In this document: one piece after another, positions 33,164 to 43,757 of the stretch
Layout: each line of letters begins with the position of its first letter
How positions within the stretch are numbered: the stretch's first letter is position 1
NCBI RefSeq assembly: GCF_015706575.1
Contig: NW_024037065.1
Coordinates: 4,154,001 to 4,218,000, forward strand
DNA length: 64,000 bases
Reading direction: 5' to 3'
From: Patiria miniata
Taxonomy: Eukaryota; Echinodermata; Asteroidea; Valvatida; Asterinidae
Position numbers and translations under genes: made by a program
The notes under the pieces: model-generated
The model's input: only the letters and a program-made list of their open reading frames with translations
Told to the model about the DNA's origin: nothing
Database searches by the model: none

Positions 33164-33523
33164 ACAGTCACAGTGTCATCAAAAACCCAAACTAAACTTG
33201 AACAATTCAAAAGGGCACAAGAGGATCTTGAAGAACACCGTGTAAAAAACACAGAAAAGGGCCTTATAAGGTAAGGAGAGTCCCTTGTGAGGTTTGCAAC
33301 GGCCAGACAGCATGAAAGAGTTACATGTAGATTTAAAGGAAGTTTATTTTTTGCGAGGCGGGGCTTTGGCAGACTCGCACTCCAAACCTCAATTTCAACA
33401 CAGTTTTCATATACAAGTTGGCCATTTAGGCAGTTTCATGCCAATAAATGAAAAGTTAATTTAAAAACATGCATAAATTGTAAAACATTTTTGACCAATA
33501 GTTGGCCCAGGAGGCTGTAAAAT

Positions 33524-34440
33524 GCACCATGTTACATGTTCAGTTTTCCTTCACATACTCCGTTGCATTATTTACTCTCAATTAAAAGCCAGATATATAC
33601 TGTGATTATTTCTACATGATTTTACAACAACAAGATAAAACAAATCACTCATTTCACTTTCTCTAGAAATATCTCAAGACTCAATTCAAATTTATAGATG
33701 ATGATAATTATAAGAAACTCAAAACTCCTTGTTGATGATCGTAAGGGTACATGGTGAGATTTAGACAAATTTGGACACAGTTAATATTGTGAAATTTACA
33801 AACATTAAATGCATCTGATTTCAATCAAAAATCCAAATACAACAAACCCAATCCGATATTTTCGATATTTGTCTCGATAATAAACATTTACCAACCCTGC
33901 TTTTGTATAATTTATATTTTCAACCATTTTACATGTTGCCTTTTGTTCACATAATTACTGCTTTCCATTATGTACTCTCCATTAAACCCAGATATATACT
34001 GTGATTACTTCTACCTAATTTTACAACAAGATAAAACGGTTCACTCATTTAACTTTCTTTAGAAATTTTCAAAGACTCAATTCAAATTTATAGATGATGA
34101 TGATTAGAAGAAACTCAAAACTCCTTGTTGATGATTGTAAGGGTACATGGTGAAATTTAGATAAATTTGGACACAGTTATTATTTTAAAAGTAACAATCA
34201 TACAAGCATCTGACTTCAATCGAAAACATTAATAAAACAAACCCAATCCCATTTTTCAGATTTTTGTTTCAATTTTTATACAAAATTACCAACCCTGCTT
34301 TTGTATAATTTATATTTATACCATGTTACATGTTTAGTTTACCTTCACATATTGATACTCCATTGCATTATTTACTCTCCAGTAAAACCCAGGTATAATT
34401 ATACTGTGATTAACTCTACCTAATTTTACAAGAACAAGAT
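33524..34440. repeat. ~397-bp tandem repeat, 2.3 copies
   Basis: Units at about 33524-33923, 33924-34317 and a partial 34318-34440 share CCATTTTACATGTT, AGATATATACTGTGATTA, AGACTCAATTCAAATTTATA, GAAACTCAAAACTCCTTGTT and CCAACCCTGCTTTTGTATAA, in the same order. Divergence is about 10-15% by eye. AT-rich, non-coding. Confidence 0.8.
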
Positions 34441-35230
34441 CATGTCCTAACTCCTAACAAAAGCTATCAATTATTTCACCAAGTTAAAATCACAACAAAT
34501 ATTGCCCCTCTCAGAATGTCCATCTGTAATTATGGTGTAATTCAAGTGCATGTTAACAATCATTCGTTCAATTAAAATCTTTTGCTACTGCTCTAATTGT
34601 AACACTACGACCAAGACTTGTACTATGGACCTCAGAATTATAAAACCTGATGATGAAACACATTTCAAAATGCTTCTCCGTTGTCATTTCTCGCTGGATT
34701 TTCGTTCTGTTTGTTTTATGTGATACGGCGAGGTGGGGCATTAAAAAAAGTCTGAATGTACCAATTAATTAATTATGCAAAGTTATGCAAATTTATTCTT
34801 TTTCACAAAAAAAAAAATTCTTCTCCTTGTGTAGACCGATTTTGATTCTGTTGTTTTATCCCGTAGAGTGGGGTACACAGAACACGAACACAGAATTTTG
34901 ACATTTAATTCCAAGCATTAATTCTGAAAATTTATGGGTGGCTCGTATTATCATGAAAGCGGTAAAAAGAAAGTTCTTATAAAATAAATAACTTTACATG
35001 AACATTGTAGGAAATGTTTTTATCTTTCTTTATGATTTTTCACCCGGCTGGGCCCTCATGCACGGTAAATAAGGGGGGGGGATGTGAGGAAGAAAAATAT
35101 ATAAACTGTATTACAAAATTATTGCATTAGTAATAAGTGAAGGCCTGCAGGAACGTCCGAAATCAACAATGAATATCTCGCGGCGGACGCGGTGATGCCA
35201 CGGTAGTACAAGTGTCGAAACAAGGAATGA
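34441..35230. other. No gene seen
   Basis: AT-rich stretch with a G run at 35071-35079. It ends where the terminal repeat of the large transposon begins. Confidence 0.5.
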
Positions 35231-35244
35231 GATGGAGCTGAAAA

Positions 35245-35800
35245 GTTCTGATAATCATTAGTCAGGTTCACTATGTATTTTTGTTCAAATTTTTTGGAGA
35301 TTAGCCAAACTGTACATTTTTAGAATCTTCAGAGCATGGAGAATCAGAAAATCAATGTTGGCATTTGCGTAGACACCTGCATGGCGGCCATCTTGGATTT
35401 TCAAAATGGCCGCCATAAAATACATAATTTGCCCAGTTTTCGGCTTCTAGTCAACCAAAACACATAATTTAAGAGGCTAATAATATGTTTTCTGGGTCAA
35501 GGAATCTACTTAAAGCCTCACAATAGTGCGCAGGATTATAGAAAGCAACAAAAAAGGTATGTGAAAACCATTTTCTTTATATTTGTGACATATCAGTGTT
35601 ACGTAATACATATTTTGCGCTATCTCGGTATCTAGTCAATCTATAAACTTATTTAAGTATGTAATCCTATATTTTCTGGTCTAGTGAATCCGATAAACTC
35701 CTCAAAATAGTGCTCAGGATTATATCAAAGCAATAAGCAATGGTAAATGAGCACCACTGTCTTTATGTTTGTGATTGACTGTATAACATATAGTCAATGT
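35245..35800 (+). repeat. Left composite terminus of the Academ-type element
   Basis: Contains the inverted-repeat match to 42110-42440, a nested palindrome where ATGGCGGCCAT (35381-35391) pairs with ATGGCCGCCAT around TTGGATTTTCAA, and two degenerate ~180-bp direct units (shared TCTAGTCAA, TGTTTTCTGG, GGATTATA and TTTATATTTGTGA). Confidence 0.75.
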
Positions 35801-35919
35801 AAGTTATAGGTACATGTACGGTTTATAAAGCAAAAAACAAAAGCCTTGTTAGTTATTAGCTTAAACTATATCTTGCTTACACAGGATCTACTAGGTCGAT
35901 ATTGTTCACGATTATGCTT

Positions 35920-37365
35920 TCACAAATCTTCATCACTGTCCTGAGTGTCACTTTGGGCAATACAGTCCGCATCATTTTCGCAGTCACTTCCACACAAACA
36001 AAGGTCTGTGCAAGCCAAGTTGTGTCTCCTGCATGAACACCTCTGGGATGTGCAATGGGCTTTACACTGACATCTCACCAACTCTACAATGGCCTGTGGT
36101 GCAGGTGGAACCTTCGTGGTGGTAGGAAGTATCTCATCATGGTCATTCTGATAATAGCCATGTTGGAGTGGGTCAAAAAGACGTTGCCACGTCAAGGTGG
36201 CTTGGCACCACACCCTACTCTGTACGCGCACACGTTCAATGTGCTCCTCAAGGGCACCAACTGTAGAAGGCAACTTGCTGCTTTCTGCCAGATGTTTACA
36301 AAACAGATGCCACCTCAGGTCAGGAATACTTGTTATATGGATGCCCTTCGGGCAGTACATTAAGCATACAAACTTGGCTAATGCACCATTCACCTCCTGT
36401 GTTAGGTCGCCTTCCTCTGTCAGTTTCATCAGTGCTGAGATGATGTCCCTGTCAACCTTAATGTACTGTTGAAACCACTTGGTTTTTCCTACACCAGAGA
36501 ATCTTCCAACATTGTCCGCTCCGGTGAATGCATGGAATACCAGTAATGCTACCGCCTTGTCTCGTCCCAGCGCACTCCAGATTGGCTCAATCTCCAAAGT
36601 ACCTGATACCATACGTATCGCGTCGTGTTTGCAGAGCTGGTCGTAGTGTGCAATAACCAGAACCAAGACATCGGTATCTGGGCTGAAGAAGACAATCCGT
36701 GCTTCAGGACAGCGCTGTGCTGCAGCTGCTGCTAAGCAGATCATTAATGTATCAGCCTCCTCATGGTTGTTGTCTTCAAACTGCATGTCACGGTTGCTTC
36801 TTGTGCGGCCCGATGCTGATGTGATGACTAATTTTCGGGAGTTCGCGTTATACTTGATTACTGCCTGTGCAATGTATTCAGTTAGATCGGCTTTCGTCTT
36901 TTCGTGAGATAGGAAGCGTGCCATTGGTATGTGTTTAATGTTGGTGTCGTCAGCAATCTGGTACTGAATCGGATGTTTGCCTTCTCGTCGTTTCTCCCTT
37001 GTTTTCTGTTCCAACGAGTCAGCTTTGTAGGTGTCAAAGACCAAAATAACCTCGTCGAAATCTGCTGTCAACAACATCAGCTTGTCATTGAAGTGTTGGC
37101 CAAGATCTTTAACTGTGCTGATTGTCCCAGGTTTCTTTGCCATCTGTTGAACAAGCACCATTCCATCCACAATGGCAATTTTTGGACCCTCTGTTTCTGC
37201 TTCACCAACATGTTCCTCAGATGCTGGTGCTTGTGCATTCTGATGAGTTTCATTGCTTTTTCCCAGCTTTTCCAGGCAATGTATGAGCTTCGACTTGTCT
37301 GTACATGGAAGCATTGATCCATCTGGGGCAAACAATGCCCTGGGAGTCAGAGTAACCGACTGCAT
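35920..37365 (-). CDS. XPG/FEN1-like nuclease of an Academ-type transposon
   Basis: 481 codons. The nuclease fold spans about residues 60-300. VDGM (D67), VFDTYKADSLEQKTREKRRE (D111, the 'FDG..K..R' helix), HEEADT (E203, D205), SPDTDVLVL (D230, D232) and AFTGADNVGRFSGVGKTK (D284 plus the helix-hairpin turn) match one-to-one the seven metal-binding carboxylates of FEN1/XPG enzymes, which cut branched DNA at single/double-strand junctions. Residues 432-462 form a Cys cluster (CQCKAHC, RCSCRR, CTDLCLCGSDC) resembling CXC/tesmin zinc modules. It overlaps the upstream gene by 116 bases in another frame, and its first residues (MQSVTLTPRALF...) look like the middle of a longer protein, so both were probably one chain in family members. 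The role in transposition is inferred. Confidence 0.8.
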   Translation of the reverse strand: MQSVTLTPRALFAPDGSMLPCTDKSKLIHCLEKLGKSNETHQNAQAPASEEHVGEAETEGPKIAIVDGMVLVQQMAKKPGTISTVKDLGQHFNDKLMLLTADFDEVILVFDTYKADSLEQKTREKRREGKHPIQYQIADDTNIKHIPMARFLSHEKTKADLTEYIAQAVIKYNANSRKLVITSASGRTRSNRDMQFEDNNHEEADTLMICLAAAAAQRCPEARIVFFSPDTDVLVLVIAHYDQLCKHDAIRMVSGTLEIEPIWSALGRDKAVALLVFHAFTGADNVGRFSGVGKTKWFQQYIKVDRDIISALMKLTEEGDLTQEVNGALAKFVCLMYCPKGIHITSIPDLRWHLFCKHLAESSKLPSTVGALEEHIERVRVQSRVWCQATLTWQRLFDPLQHGYYQNDHDEILPTTTKVPPAPQAIVELVRCQCKAHCTSQRCSCRRHNLACTDLCLCGSDCENDADCIAQSDTQDSDEDL

Positions 37366-40300
37366 CCTTCTGATCGATGTCCCGGTTTGATCTGGCTAGA
37401 ACCATAAACCGACCAAAGAGTTCTTTTGTTTCTTTCAGATCCACCGATTGGTCGCGGACCTTGACAGTTTGCTTCTTGATTCCTGACAAGAACATGGAGT
37501 TGTTCTGCTTCTTAACTGGTGCCCATAGGCTGACGTCTCCCTTGATGCGTTCAGCAACGTACTCCTCATACAGTTTCTGGCCATTTTTGTCGACATTCAA
37601 AATCTGTGGAACACCCTCTTGGGGAACATATGCATGTGTCATGAAGTTGAAAAGCTGATCGCCTTCTACATCAAAGGGATTCCCGTGACTCAGTATGGTG
37701 GCCTTGATCTTGTTGACAGCATATTGCTCTTTCTTGATAGCACTTGGTTGTACCTCATGGTGTTCTTGTGGTTTATGAGCAGTGACACCAAATTGCCCTT
37801 TAAACTCTGTTGAGAGGCGTGACATCTCTGGTGCAGCCAGAAAGAACCGCTGTCGTGCGTTGGCATTATTGGAAATACCAATTAACCCAGAGTGTATCTT
37901 CATCATCCTATTTAGTTGTTCACATGCGTGATCTGCGCCAATGGAGACAAATGGTATCTCACTCTTAGTGACAGAAATATTCCCGTCCTGAAGTTCACGC
38001 CAGGTTTCCGGATGGCTGCACTTCAGCTCCTGCATGTCTGCAATGTACCGTGGCCAAAGACGTTTGTATTTTATCCGATCCAGGGCGAAGAAGAGCTTAC
38101 TTAGTGCCTCTCCAGCTTGCAGGTGGAGAACTAGATCTGCATTTCTTGAAGCTTCGACGAAGAACAGGATGGTTTCAACACGGTGGAGGTAATTTGTTAT
38201 TGACTTGAACATTGCATTTGAGCTTTTTTCTGCTTCCCATGTATTCAGCTGCTCAATAACATCTTCGTCAGTGAGGGTTTGAAGCAGGTGGTCATTGGCA
38301 TTAGCGATGCATTCTGGAGTAGTGCCTCTGTCAACTGCTGATCTTGCAAAGGCTTCCTGGACTTCATTCACTGGCTTTGAGCAGATGGATTTGAGGTTTG
38401 GCTTTTCTGCAAAGAACTTCTCTAGGAGAAGTTCATACAGGGTCATGTACGTATGTATATGTGCACGAAGAGTTCTTTTGTAGTGGGCACACTTCAAGAT
38501 CTGTCGTATTGTGGCAGAGCCATATACATCAGCCTCAATCCACGCATCATCTATCCCAGAATTTTCAATAGACGTGCCAAGGGCCCTCAGTGCAGCCATT
38601 GCAGTGTAAAGCTCACCCAGCCTGGGAAGAACTGTTCTTTTCAGATCATCCCTTGAATCCACTATCTGCACCGCCTTCTCGTATAAGGCCATGTCGAAGG
38701 TAATCACTGTTGGGTGTTCTTCGCCAACGACCAAGCTCTTCAACTGGGATGCTTGTAGAATCACAGTCAGCATTGTAGACCACTCATGTGCAACTTCTGG
38801 CAGCAACGGTAGTGCACCAACTTGGGTCAAGGATTTTCCAGGTGACACGAGTGACTTGAATCCAGCCCAACCAGGGATACTGCTATGTTCTCCATTATCC
38901 TTGTCTCTGGACAGGGCAGACGCTATTAGCCAGCCTAGGGTGGTCAGTTTATAGGACTCTGCAACCCCTTTTGTGTCGACCTTGAATTCTTGTGCTCTCT
39001 TGACTAGTCCAGGTTTTGGTTTGCTACATTGCTTGATGGGTACATGATATGGGGCAACTGACAGATTCTTTGCCTCGCTAAGCTTGAGACTGGGTGCGAT
39101 GACCTCTCCTGGAGCATTGGCCTTCTGATACACTGTAGTGATTGTCCCATGTGTGGTGCCTTTCCCATCAGCTGTGTCCTCAGCAAAGTCTGTATTGTCA
39201 ATCGCAAAGAACACAAAGGTTCCTTTTTTGAGGAAGGGTGGGACGTACAGGCCATTGAACCACTGTGTGTTTTCCACTACAGCATTAGCTATAGCTGTTT
39301 CCAAGAGCATTGACCGACTGTATGGTACACAATAGTTCTGTGAATGAAGGAGGTCCATTAGTTTCTTGTTCCTGGTGTCGTGATGAATGGTAAGTGCCAA
39401 ACCCAGAACCTGTGGATTTTCTCGGGTGTGTTGTGTCCTGAATGTTTCTGTTGCTTGCTTGGGTTGGTGCTGAACTTGCCTTTTGGTTTTGAAAGCATAC
39501 ATGATGTTCTGGCTTAATGTCAGTGCTGATTGGTCAACTGTCCTGCGCCTCATCTCTGTTTGCAACTCTTCTTCAGGTCCTACCAAAATCCATCGTATAA
39601 GGCTGTACAACTCTGGTGGAACGTCTTCTGCCGTGCTCATTACAGTAACTGTGTCTGACTGTTTCTTCTCGTCAGTGAAGTTTGCAATACTTCTGCGTAT
39701 TAGTTTAGCTGCCTTGTATAACATCTTTGTATTGTCCATTTCACTCAAATGGTCTTGTACCATAGACGTGTGGACCATATTTTCTTCACAGGCTTCAGGG
39801 CAGTAATGAACTGATGGCTTTCGTCTGTCTTTCTGCCTCACGGAATTCACACTGGGTAAATCCTGAAGAATCTTATCCTTCAGCCATTGTCTTGTCAGCA
39901 TTGGCGTGTGCTTCTGTGCCTCTAGGCTACCCCCAAGCATGGAGATGTATGTTTTTTCTATGACGTCCATGGGGAGATATGCTTTGTTTTGAGTTTCTAT
40001 TTCAACAAGATTGATCAACTCGATCAAGCATGACATCTGCAAGGGCAGGTCTGGCGTCGATGATTTGGCTTTTTTACTGGTATGATCCCTGAGGACATGG
40101 AACACATTTTGTGTCCAGCACAGCTTATGATATCTGACATCTATTGCATGGGCATCACAAGGCGATATTGCATTGCTTAATCTTGTCATCAACACTGGAT
40201 CTTGGGAAATTTCTACTGCTTGCCTGAGTGCCTTCCCTGAGTTCCCTGTTCTAACTGTGAGGAGAGCTTGACCGTTATCTGATTGACAAAAGAAACACTG

Positions 40301-40744
40301 GACTTTTGACAAAGGCTTTGTCGCAGATCTTGTGAACGGCATTGATGTTCCCGGTGTATCTGCTTCCATTTCTGAACTGGATCTTTTATAGCCTCGTTTT
40401 TTTATGGCACACCGTCCTGAGCACATGGAATGTTCGAAGCGGTCTCTGGCTCGCTGTAACTCTGTCTGGTTTGTGGCAGAAGAATAGCAGCTTCGGTGCC
40501 ATATTGTTTCCTTGTCAAGCAGCATCTCTTTTGTACATCCTTGGAGACGTCTCTGAATTGCAACATATTTTCCATCATGTACACCGGCTCGCTCTGCCAC
40601 CACATCAAGTAGTTTCTGGTAGGATTCGGTCCTTGGATTCAGAACAACTGCCCCTTTACTTGTGTAAGACTCCTGACAGAAGATGCATAGTTTGCAGTCC
40701 ACAGGCTCATTGGAGTTGTCATCATAAGAGCTTTCATCCATCAT
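37250..40744 (-). CDS. Large DDE-type transposase-like protein (Academ type)
   Basis: 1164 codons. Two similar zinc-binding modules open the protein: C20-x2-C23...H83-x2-C86 and C150-x2-C153...H206-x2-C209. The remainder is an RNase-H-like candidate core: AIDNTDF (D516/D519), VITFDMALYEKA (D684) and GADHACEQLNRMMK (E942), with a long insertion between. I infer these as the DDE triad because they are the best-conserved acidic blocks I recall for this family; structure prediction could test it. The start is the ATG at 40744, seven bases after a likely splice acceptor. The frame ends by shifting: after 'DQKDAVG' the family-like sequence continues in the XPG frame. Expected role is cutting the element's ends and strand transfer in the nucleus. 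Confidence 0.75.
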   Translation of the reverse strand: MMDESSYDDNSNEPVDCKLCIFCQESYTSKGAVVLNPRTESYQKLLDVVAERAGVHDGKYVAIQRRLQGCTKEMLLDKETIWHRSCYSSATNQTELQRARDRFEHSMCSGRCAIKKRGYKRSSSEMEADTPGTSMPFTRSATKPLSKVQCFFCQSDNGQALLTVRTGNSGKALRQAVEISQDPVLMTRLSNAISPCDAHAIDVRYHKLCWTQNVFHVLRDHTSKKAKSSTPDLPLQMSCLIELINLVEIETQNKAYLPMDVIEKTYISMLGGSLEAQKHTPMLTRQWLKDKILQDLPSVNSVRQKDRRKPSVHYCPEACEENMVHTSMVQDHLSEMDNTKMLYKAAKLIRRSIANFTDEKKQSDTVTVMSTAEDVPPELYSLIRWILVGPEEELQTEMRRRTVDQSALTLSQNIMYAFKTKRQVQHQPKQATETFRTQHTRENPQVLGLALTIHHDTRNKKLMDLLHSQNYCVPYSRSMLLETAIANAVVENTQWFNGLYVPPFLKKGTFVFFAIDNTDFAEDTADGKGTTHGTITTVYQKANAPGEVIAPSLKLSEAKNLSVAPYHVPIKQCSKPKPGLVKRAQEFKVDTKGVAESYKLTTLGWLIASALSRDKDNGEHSSIPGWAGFKSLVSPGKSLTQVGALPLLPEVAHEWSTMLTVILQASQLKSLVVGEEHPTVITFDMALYEKAVQIVDSRDDLKRTVLPRLGELYTAMAALRALGTSIENSGIDDAWIEADVYGSATIRQILKCAHYKRTLRAHIHTYMTLYELLLEKFFAEKPNLKSICSKPVNEVQEAFARSAVDRGTTPECIANANDHLLQTLTDEDVIEQLNTWEAEKSSNAMFKSITNYLHRVETILFFVEASRNADLVLHLQAGEALSKLFFALDRIKYKRLWPRYIADMQELKCSHPETWRELQDGNISVTKSEIPFVSIGADHACEQLNRMMKIHSGLIGISNNANARQRFFLAAPEMSRLSTEFKGQFGVTAHKPQEHHEVQPSAIKKEQYAVNKIKATILSHGNPFDVEGDQLFNFMTHAYVPQEGVPQILNVDKNGQKLYEEYVAERIKGDVSLWAPVKKQNNSMFLSGIKKQTVKVRDQSVDLKETKELFGRFMVLARSNRDIDQKDAVGYSDSQGIVCPRWINASMYRQVEAHTLPGKAGKKQ

Positions 40745-40750
40745 AATGAC

Positions 40751-40875
40751 CTACAGGCACAGAACAACATCCACCATTAGTCAGATGAATTGAACTGCTG
40801 CCAAGAAATGATATTTTCTTTATGAAAATGAACGACGCGTTAGAATAAGTAGGACTCTAGCTACGGTATACTTAC
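40751..40875 (-). other. Likely 5'-UTR intron of the Academ-type gene
   Basis: On the minus strand a donor CACCT/GTAAGTAT (exon end 40876) and an acceptor CTGTAG/GTCATT (exon start 40750) bound 125 bases, just upstream of the start codon at 40744. A leader intron is plausible but unproven. Confidence 0.45.
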
Positions 40876-42110
40876 AGGTGGATTCCTTGTCCCTGGAATG
40901 ATGGAATTGGCATATTGAATGACAGTAACCAGGGTGCAGTATTCTGGGGGTATGGGCACTAGCTCGCTGTCGCAGAATAAAACATGAAAAACAACAACAA
41001 TGAGGGCAATTGATTTGGGCATGTCAAATGAAACAATGCAAATTGTAATAAGTGCAAAACATTACTCAATAACTTATACATAACATTTACAGTAGTGAAA
41101 ACTTAAATTCCTATTAGTCTGGCCCTCTAGTCCTAGCAACTTGAACAGTCATTTAGTCCACACCTACAGTCATTTCCAGTCACCAAGATACAAGTTTCAA
41201 TATGGCAGGCAATATCAACAAAACAAATTAATGCTTCATTAGGCCTATCAGGTAAGTAATTATAAGTCTACGCCTCACTTGAGAAACACAACTTTCTTTA
41301 TATATTGCCCGGTGTTTTTTTGTTTTAATTACTTCCAAAACAAGTTAAATGAATTCGAGTGTAAATGAATGTGTAATGAATCAAAGTAACCAGCTTATAT
41401 GCAACTTTTTTCTGCAAGTATTCCAATTAGTAACGTTTGCATAACAGTCCACTTCTGAGAAAACAATCATGTCAACTCTTAAAACTTTACGTAAAATGTA
41501 CATGTATATCTCAAATTTATCAAGCGATTCCCCAAAAGCTCAGTAAGGCATAATATCCACAGCTTTATCTACAAATGGACAGAATGACAGTGTCCTACTA
41601 TAAAGTGACAATAAGCATGGAATTCAATATAATCAGAATTATCTTACTCGTGACTTGTGGTTTGTGCAGATTTAAATAATGTATGCACAGTTTGCATGTT
41701 ACTTTGAAACAACAGATCTGAAACTTACATAACTTTCCATCCATTCAATCCTTCAACATCTTTAACAATAAAGTTAAAACAAGTAGCCATCCTTAATCTA
41801 TGACAGTTAAATTAAAACATGACCGTAAGAAAAAAATTGAACATACCTGTGGGAGAATAGAAAAGTGAGAGTAAATTTTGGGCATAACAACTGAAACAAT
41901 GCAAATTTAATTAAGTGCACTGGATTACCACTCCCAACGTCGCCCTCTGTTGTTCTGGCCACAGCAATAGAAAGTTTTGTTTGGGCGGGGCCATATAATT
42001 TGTATCCTGTAACATAAAGAGTTTGTAGATCGAAAAATGTAAGGGGAATATTATTGTTCCACTCTGTGGCGTATATGCACCAGAAAACATAGGATTAGCA
42101 CTGATATGTC
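40876..42110. other. Transposon leader region, no gene seen
   Basis: AT-rich sequence between the Academ-type coding region and the right terminus. The promoter should lie here or in the terminus; I see no clear TATA box or initiator to commit to. Confidence 0.4.
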
Positions 42111-42440
42111 ACAAATATAAAGAAATTTTGGTGTTTTCTATAATCCGGAGCACTATCGTGTGGCTTTTAGTAGAGTCCTTGACCCAAAAAACAAAGGATT
42201 AGCCTCTTAAATTATGTTTTTTGGTTGACAAGAAGCCGAAAACAGCGCAAATTATGTATTTTATGGCGGCCATTTTGAAAATCCAAGATGGCCGCCATAC
42301 AGGTGTCTACGCAAATGCCAACATTGATTTTCCGATTCTCCATGCTCTGAAGATTCTAAAAATGTATATGTTTGCTAATCTCCAAAAAATTTGAACGAAA
42401 CTATATTTCTTAACATAGTGAACCTGACTACATCAGAATA
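42110..42440 (-). repeat. Right inverted terminus of the Academ-type element
   Basis: Reverse complement of the left terminus, with the ATGGCGGCCAT/ATGGCCGCCAT palindrome at 42264-42300 conserved. Further inward, CAGAAAACATAGGATTAGCA (42072-42091) matches the second left unit. Similarity fades beyond AGTCAGGTTCAC toward 42440. Confidence 0.75.
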
Positions 42441-42445
42441 ATGAT

Positions 42446-43664
42446 TAGCGCCCTCACTTGGAGCAGCACTGCGTTGCGCGCATGCGTATTACGTAGGAAT
42501 ACAAGTTTGGTTTCCGCCTCATTAGTGTCATGTCTTTGAATGGAGCGGAGCCATATTTTTGTGATGGGCGAATAAGAGGATGCGCGATGTTTTAATCGCG
42601 CTCTGCTCTCGGTCGATTGGTCGCAGTATCGACAGATCGCGTTCAGATCGTGTCAACATAATGTACAGGATCGATGGATTGCGCAAGTGTATGCGGGATA
42701 TGCAGGTGTGTAGCGCAGATTCATCTTATCGCGCCATTGTTCAGCACGTTCAGCAAGACAGCGTAAGTGTGATTTGTGTACACTGAAGCAAAGAAAACTT
42801 CATAGAAATTGTTGGTCTGTCGGATTAGTTCAATATTGAATGTCCACTATTTTCATTTGGGTGTACCTAAAAGTGTGAAGATGTATGTTTTGTTTTGGGT
42901 GGTTAACATAATTTGAGGAAATCGTTGGGGGAAAGACATGAAAGAGTTCCGTACACGGGGTATCCCACTTGGCAGGCTGTGCATGTTGTTTGTGGCATGG
43001 CGTGCATAAAAACATAACAACCCTATGCATTTTTTACGATGAACGAAAGTGCTCTGAAAAATTGAAAGTTAAGTGTTTTCTAAGTAGATGCTTCGATTTT
43101 CTCACTGCTGAATTGGACTTTTAAGGACATGTCATTGCATTCCATGGCTTGTAGGTCACTAATAATTTTAAGTGTTGTCCGTGTGAACTCTTCCCAAAAA
43201 TTTTCAGTGTTTTTTTTAAGTAGGCCTGGCTTAATCAGTAAATATGCTTCAAATTTCTCACTGCTAAATTTGACTGTTTAGGACATCATTGTTCGCCATG
43301 GTTGATAGATCACTATTCTCGCGGTCGGCGTGACTCGTCACATCGTCCTTGGTAACGCGCCGGCATATTGGCGAAGGGGCAAGCCCGTCCATGTGTCATG
43401 CATGATTGACACAGGTGACCTCGACATATGTTTCTGGCGTCATCAATGATTCGGCAAATGACCAGCTTTGGTCACTGTCGACCAAATCTGATCATTGGCT
43501 GAGCCTTGGACAATGTCAGAAACATGCTTCTGGTCATGACCGCCAAAACACGCCCCTGGTGACCTCGACAGAGTAAACAAAAGAACAAAATACAAATCGT
43601 CCGAGTCTAGTCCTGAATATAATTATCTCGAGCCGCCTGTGACCTGACCTCGTGCTGCGTACGT
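42446..43664. other. No gene seen; CpG-rich stretch before the SWIM/YqaJ-type exon
   Basis: Bases 43320-43660 are more CG-rich than their surroundings and directly precede the exon at 43758, so a promoter there is possible. Bases 43060-43290 hold two similar blocks (CTCACTGCT(G/A)AATT(G/T)GACT). Confidence 0.4.
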
Positions 43665-43757
43665 GTGTTGTTTGCCGACTTCTTTGAGCGAAAGCTAAAC
43701 GGATTGTACTTGATTTACAGCTTATTTCGGCGTTTTTTGATTACCTTTTACAGCAGC

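Larger units (their letters stand above)
35245..42440 (-). mobile_element. ~7.2-kb Academ-type DNA transposon (XPG-bearing)
   Basis: Long inverted termini enclose two overlapping minus-strand genes. The left terminus (about 35245-35560) and right terminus (about 42110-42440) align in reverse complement over more than 300 bp, including AGTCAGGTTCACTATG, TTCAAATTTTTTGGAGATTA, TAGAATCTTCAGAGCATGGA, GGCATTTGCGTAGACACCTG and TGGATTTTCAAAATGGCCGC. Inside the left terminus a ~180-bp unit is repeated in degenerate form (about 35428-35610 and 35613-35790). The gene pair (DDE-type protein plus XPG/FEN1-like nuclease) is what I know from the Academ superfamily, XPG branch. I could not fix the outermost bases or a 3-4-bp target duplication. 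Confidence 0.8.

Noticed and set aside
36055..40746. Plus-strand frames opposite the Academ-type genes
   Set aside because: Antisense shadows of well-supported coding sequence with no family resemblance.
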